DNA of 64,000 bases from Agaricus subrufescens (taxonomy: Eukaryota > Basidiomycota > Agaricomycetes > Agaricales > Agaricaceae): NCBI GenBank assembly GCA_029945375.1, contig CM057063.1:744001-808000 (forward strand), read 5' to 3'. Every line of letters begins with the position of its first letter. The stretch's first letter is position 1. The notes under the pieces are model-generated. The model was given only the letters and a program-made list of their open reading frames with translations, did no database searches and was not told the DNA's origin. The position numbers were made by a program, and so were the translations under genes. Positions 59,544 through 64,000 of the stretch are shown one piece after another.

Positions 59544-62469
59544 ATGGCTTCTCAAGTACTTGAATGTGACTCCTTGCAAAACCTTCCACCTGATAAACAT
59601 GCCCATGCACCTGCCCCTAAATCTAATCAGCGTGTCATCCGATGCCTTAGTTGTACTACTGCGCCGGCTTCTCCGGTATGATTGTTATTACGCCTACGAC
59701 CGTCTTCACTCATTATTTTTTAGACTGAGGAAGACCGTCCGGGCTCATTCTTGGGACACGACAACGTTCACATGTCTCACGCACTTGGCGAGGCAAATGC
59801 AGTATGTAACTCACTACTCTGCTTGCCTGAACCTTCGGCAGCGATAAGCATGTGGGATGATGGGCCACCGGAGAATGCCAGGCGCTTCCACAACGGCCAA
59901 GAACTATCGTTTTGCTTTTCCACAAGTATTATTCCGCTAGTCTAATAGCTGGAATTTTTTAGCTCATCTTATCTCAGGTAGTGACAGTGACAAGCGGGGA
60001 CAAGATAGCTCAAGCGAAGAGGATTTGCCTCCACTACCTCATGAACCAGGTGCGACTCCAAATATGGTGTGTCGTTGTCGTTACGACTGATGTTCTACTC
60101 CGAAGTTCCGCCAAGAGCAGGATTGTATGTGTCCAGCGACTGGTCAAGCAGACCAGGTCTAGTCAATGGCAAGTGGCGCGTGGCCTCAGTAATTCCGGGC
60201 CGAACTTGACCCAGTATATCTGCAGAACGCGCCAATGGCTTCTTCCCCAACTCAAGAAAATTTGTGATTCAACGACCGCTCATGGTGGACAACAGTCAAC
60301 GCCATTATGCACAATGCGACCAACCTGACGGAGGTAAGATTAATTCATTCTCAGACATCCGTCACTGCTTCTTAATTTCAATAACAGCACTACTTTGGCT
60401 AAAAGAGTTCATCATGGAAGGCGCAGAATTTGATTCATCTGAACGGGACCCGCCTCCCCGTTGTCATCGGAACACGCGAGTTTCCATCGTTGAGGGGATA
60501 AACAACTGGATTCGGAACCGCCATCGAGAGAAGAAGATGCGTTGGGTGCGGGGCGCTGCCGGTGTCGGGAAATCGGCTATCGTGCAGACTGTTTTCGAAC
60601 AGTTGCCCAATGAACTTCGCGGTGGCAGTATGTTCTTCGGGGCCAACGACCGAAACCACCCGAACAAAGTCTTCCCAACCATTGCGTATCGCCTCGCCGT
60701 TTTGGATTTGCCTTATAGAGCTTACCTCAAGGAGCTTATGCTGGAGGACCCTCGGTCGCTAAACAAGTCTATGAAAGAGCAGTTTCGTATACTGTTCGAA
60801 GAACCTTTCGCCAAACGGAAGCTACTAGGTCGTCAGGACGCTTTGGTGATCACCCTCGACGGTCTTGACAAATGCGGGGAGCAAACTCGTTGCCACCACA
60901 GGTTCAGCGAATACGCACAGGGAGAGATCGTGGAACTCATCAGCAATTTCATATTGCAGAATCCCTTCGCTCCCTTCATATGGCTTATTTCTAGCCGGCC
61001 AGAGAATCATCTGCTGGCAACGTTTGCAGGCGAGAAAGTCAAACATATTTTCTCGGATGAAGAAATTCCTGTGGATTCTGCACATGTGTGCAAGGATGTC
61101 GAAACATACCTTCGTAGCGAGTTCATGCGCATCCAAAAACGGCATCCCGACCTTCTAATGACTACCCCATGGCCTAGCAATGAAGACTTCGCGCTCATTA
61201 CCACGAAGATCTCCGGTTTGTTTGTATTCGCTCAGGCCGTGATCCGCTTTATCGACGACTCGAATCCAATTGAGAAACTGAAGCATGCTTTGGTCGCAAT
61301 TTCGAATGCATCCTCGTTCTCCTCGCTCGAAGTTCCACAGAACCCGCTAGCCATTTTGGATGAAATGTACGAAGAGATTATCTCGAAGGTGCCCCCCGAG
61401 CGGCTGGGGCTCGCCCTGAAAATCATTGGTACCATTGCCGAATTCGATCATAAGTGTATTCCCAGAGATGTTGGGACACTTTCTATGATATGCAACATTT
61501 TGGACATACCCAGGGATATCGCCATTACCACTCTCTATCACCTTCGTTCGGTTCTCTACTTTCCCCCAGACATCGAGTCATCTCGACCTCACTTTTATCA
61601 CGCCTCTTTTCGCGACTTCCTCGAGAATAAATTTCGGTCGCATAGATATTCCATCACGGGAGTCAAGGTTGGCGACGAATTAGTTACGGGCCTGACGAGG
61701 TTTTCAAGGAGAGAATCAGTTGATGGTGAGAAACACAACTCTGATGGTTATTCCTCGCTTGTTTATCAGTACCCCAATCACAGACGAATCGCTACCATGG
61801 CCTGGCAATGGAGATTCGCAACTAATAGTTGACATGGCGCAAAAGAAATACGATCTCTCCGGCTTTCTATCCTTCAGAGCCCGTTTTTTCTCCTCTGAAT
61901 TCACTGTTTCGGAAGACGTAGTTTCGCGATTTCTGCACACCCATGATTTTGCTGCCGACCATAGTCATGCGTTGCTTATGGTACTCATGCAGGTGTTATA
62001 TCAGTTCTGCATTCCTGAAAGAACTGATCTAATTTACCACTTCAGGAGGAGGCGGCACGAGTGCATGAGCGCTATGGAGTTGCGCGTCGCGAACCTATTA
62101 GTTCCTTAAGTATTACCGGCGATATTGTTTTAAGGTGCAAGATATCAAGACAACGGCTTAACTGTTATGTTGTGTCTTTGGATGAGGTAAGCATGGCAGG
62201 ACCGCAAGTTTGGTGAACCACTGACTTCGTTGTAGCCCCGTCTCCCTCATGAAGATGAAGAAGTCCACAGAGTACGCAAAAACCTTTGGCGTTGGATTCA
62301 GGTGGAGTCTGAGCGGCTTGTGAGGGTGTGGGGCTATGAGCGGTACAAACGCTCAGCGGTGTTTCGATTATCTTATGATCCCGCTATCATTACATTATTT
62401 GGAAGATCATTTTGCTATCGGCGACGTCCGTTGGATATAGAGCCAGATATAGCAGTGGTCGGTTTTTAG
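59544..62469 (+). CDS. NACHT STAND NTPase (fungal NLR-like), gene 2
   Basis: Second fungal NLR-like gene. N-terminal exons (59544-59675, 59724-59801, and pieces around 59980-60035 and 60250-60335) are only partly resolved and read MASQVLECDSLQNLPPDKHA, then an acidic GSDSDKRGQDSSSEED stretch. The main exon 60388-61725 holds GAEFDSSERDPPPRCHRNTR, Walker A GAAGVGKSAIVQ, Walker B ALVITLDGLDKCG (Lys where DGLDEC is usual), WLISSRPENHLL, SRPHFYHASFRDFLENKF. Later exons 61784-61992, 62046-62186 and 62236-62469 end in a basic C-terminal region (RKNLWRWIQVESERL, LFGRSFCYRRRPLD) with no repeats. Stop TAG at 62467. Not a duplicate of gene 1: sequence and intron layout differ. Confidence 0.75.
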
Positions 62470-64000
62470 GGCCGTATTATAATACAATGTAGATAGTGCG
62501 CACTTGGTGTCAACCAGAGTACAATATCTTACGATACTCTGCCACCACCTAGTAGCATTAGTGTATCCTGTAAGCTCATGCTTACATCGATCAACTTCAA
62601 CATCGTCTTTTCTCGAATATCAAAATGTTATTGAATGACGTAGACCAGTTAATTCTTGATATCCTACTAGATTCCGAAGTAAGTATCGAAGATGCTAGCA
62701 GATTTATGCATTAGTACAAACCGCCTGAGCGAAAAATATGATATGTTTAGCAGAAAAAAAATCAGTGATATTCTGGAAATTAATAGGCAGCAAGCCACGG
62801 TGAACATAGACATCAGATAGCTCGTAATAAACGGATGTCGAGTTGAAGGAGAGTGTAGATGCAGTAGTTGATCGGCAAACACTTCGACGTGAGGACAATG
62901 AACCGACCTCAAAGCCAACTCACTTTTTAAAACGCTTCGCATAATCATGATGTCACAGACTTCTCTCGGCCTCCGGCCCGCTAGATGACATATGGTTTGT
63001 TGATCCCTTTATCCGTATACTAATTAAATTCGATCTTTGACATTAATCGATATTTATTTGTACATCTGCAGTAGTAGTGTGCCGCCGACTGCGCTTGAAC
63101 AGCGCGTGATAAATCCAGACTCCAAAAAAAACACCATTGAATGCATTCCTTGACGTTGAAAACTGTCAAATCTAGCTCATGATACAAAATGGTAGTATGA
63201 GGTACGAGGGAACAGAAGTCGTAGTTAGCCCTTAATGATGGTAACCTCAGTGACCGCGTTGGTATGGTGAATCACTGGTATATATTCACCCAATAATAGT
63301 AAGCTAAAGCTACTGTAAGTGACGATGTAGAAAATGTGGGAATTGGCTCTGGCATGTACCTCAGTGATCACCGTAATGTCAGTGGTAGGGTTGGTCACTG
63401 AGGTACTGTGGTGGATTTACACCTTAAGTACTCAGTGGTTTCGGCCATCCACAACTGTACAAAGTGTTAGAATCGAAAGGGGGTCATGGAAAGGATATAT
63501 GTCAAAGGGGACCAGCAAAACAGAAGGGTAAAGGCTGATCTACAATAGCCTTATTAAGTAAATGTCAAAAGGTCCACCAGTGGTCCTTTTAGGGAATGTG
63601 AAGTGTGAGGCCAAGAAACTGAAGGTACCAAAGTGCTCACAAGTATCCTAACAATCATCATGTAAAGCTTATCTTACGATGTGGATGCCTCCAAGTCAGG
63701 CGGGAGCTTTTGTAACTTGGTTTCATCACGCTTTACTACAAATACCTGGAGATAGTTGAAAAGGAGCTACTCCTACGTTTCTACCTGATCCGCCCGCTGT
63801 TTAGATACTATATGGATACTTATAGCATCACATATACACGCGTCGGACGCACCCCTTTGCTTGTTTCCGCGTTTCGCGCTTCCATTGAATGTCCATCAGG
63901 ACGGACGCTGGTCAAGATAAATCCGTTCACGTATCATTGCATAAGTGCCTCGAGGTTGTATCTCCGTTCGCAATTTCTCTGTTTATAGAGAAGGACGCAC
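62470..64000. other. Unassigned end of window
   Basis: AT-rich DNA with short frames only (for example 62948-62667 minus, 63334-63531 plus). Around 63190-63420 short TCAGTGA/GGTCACTGAGG words recur without forming a clear array. No gene supported. Confidence 0.35.

Noticed and set aside
63190..63430. Recurring TCAGTGA/GGTCACTGAGG words as a CRISPR-like or regulatory array
   Set aside because: Spacing and units are irregular, and CRISPR arrays are not expected in a eukaryotic nuclear genome.

Overview
The window looks like nuclear DNA of an agaricomycete (mushroom-forming) basidiomycete. Genes are packed on both strands and cut by many introns of about 50 bases with GT-AG ends. The gene set is fungal (Cox11, Rad2, Caf120/Skg3-type PH protein, KEOPS Pcc1, fungal NACHT STAND proteins), and recent partial duplications are frequent. 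I derived exon junctions by hand from splice consensus, phase and family conservation. For most genes the exon lengths add up to a multiple of three.

Region by region. 1-3.1 kb: an inverted copy of an MFS glycerophosphoinositol/phosphate-type permease, cut by the window edge. 3.0-6.3 kb: a helicase tail fragment, then a complete SF1 helicase. 6.4-31 kb is a conserved housekeeping block: carnitine acetyltransferase and RMI1 (head to head), DNAJC8-like J protein and COX11 (head to head), RAD2/XPG, a Caf120/Skg3-like PH protein, an initiator-tRNA-like relic, NDUFB8-like complex I subunit, a SAM methyltransferase, a PA2G4/Cdb4-like protein, PCC1 and a GPI-anchored Kre9/Knh1-like wall protein. 31.2-33.9 kb: a citrate synthase with 21 exons and a C-terminal SKL peroxisomal signal. 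35-47 kb: three more permease copies in direct tandem, interrupted by a truncated integrase-type transposon ORF and an unknown three-exon gene. 47-50.3 kb: a NACHT STAND gene (minus). 50.3-54.8 kb: gene-poor, with decayed gene pieces and a minisatellite. 54.8-56 kb: a Gln-rich coiled-coil protein. 56.7-58.5 kb: a diverged serine hydroxymethyltransferase. 59.5-62.5 kb: a second NACHT gene (plus). 62.5-64 kb: nothing recognisable.

How the parts relate. Peroxisomal-type citrate synthase and carnitine acetyltransferase are the two classical ways of moving acetyl units out of peroxisomes. RAD2 and RMI1 serve DNA repair. COX11 and the complex I subunit serve respiration. The right half behaves as an accessory island, with expanding transporters, NLR-like receptors and relics. 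The most unusual signals are the extreme exon fragmentation of the citrate synthase (including a probable 3-base exon), two GC-AG introns, a short uORF shared by three permease copies but opened in the fourth, and the four-copy permease family itself.
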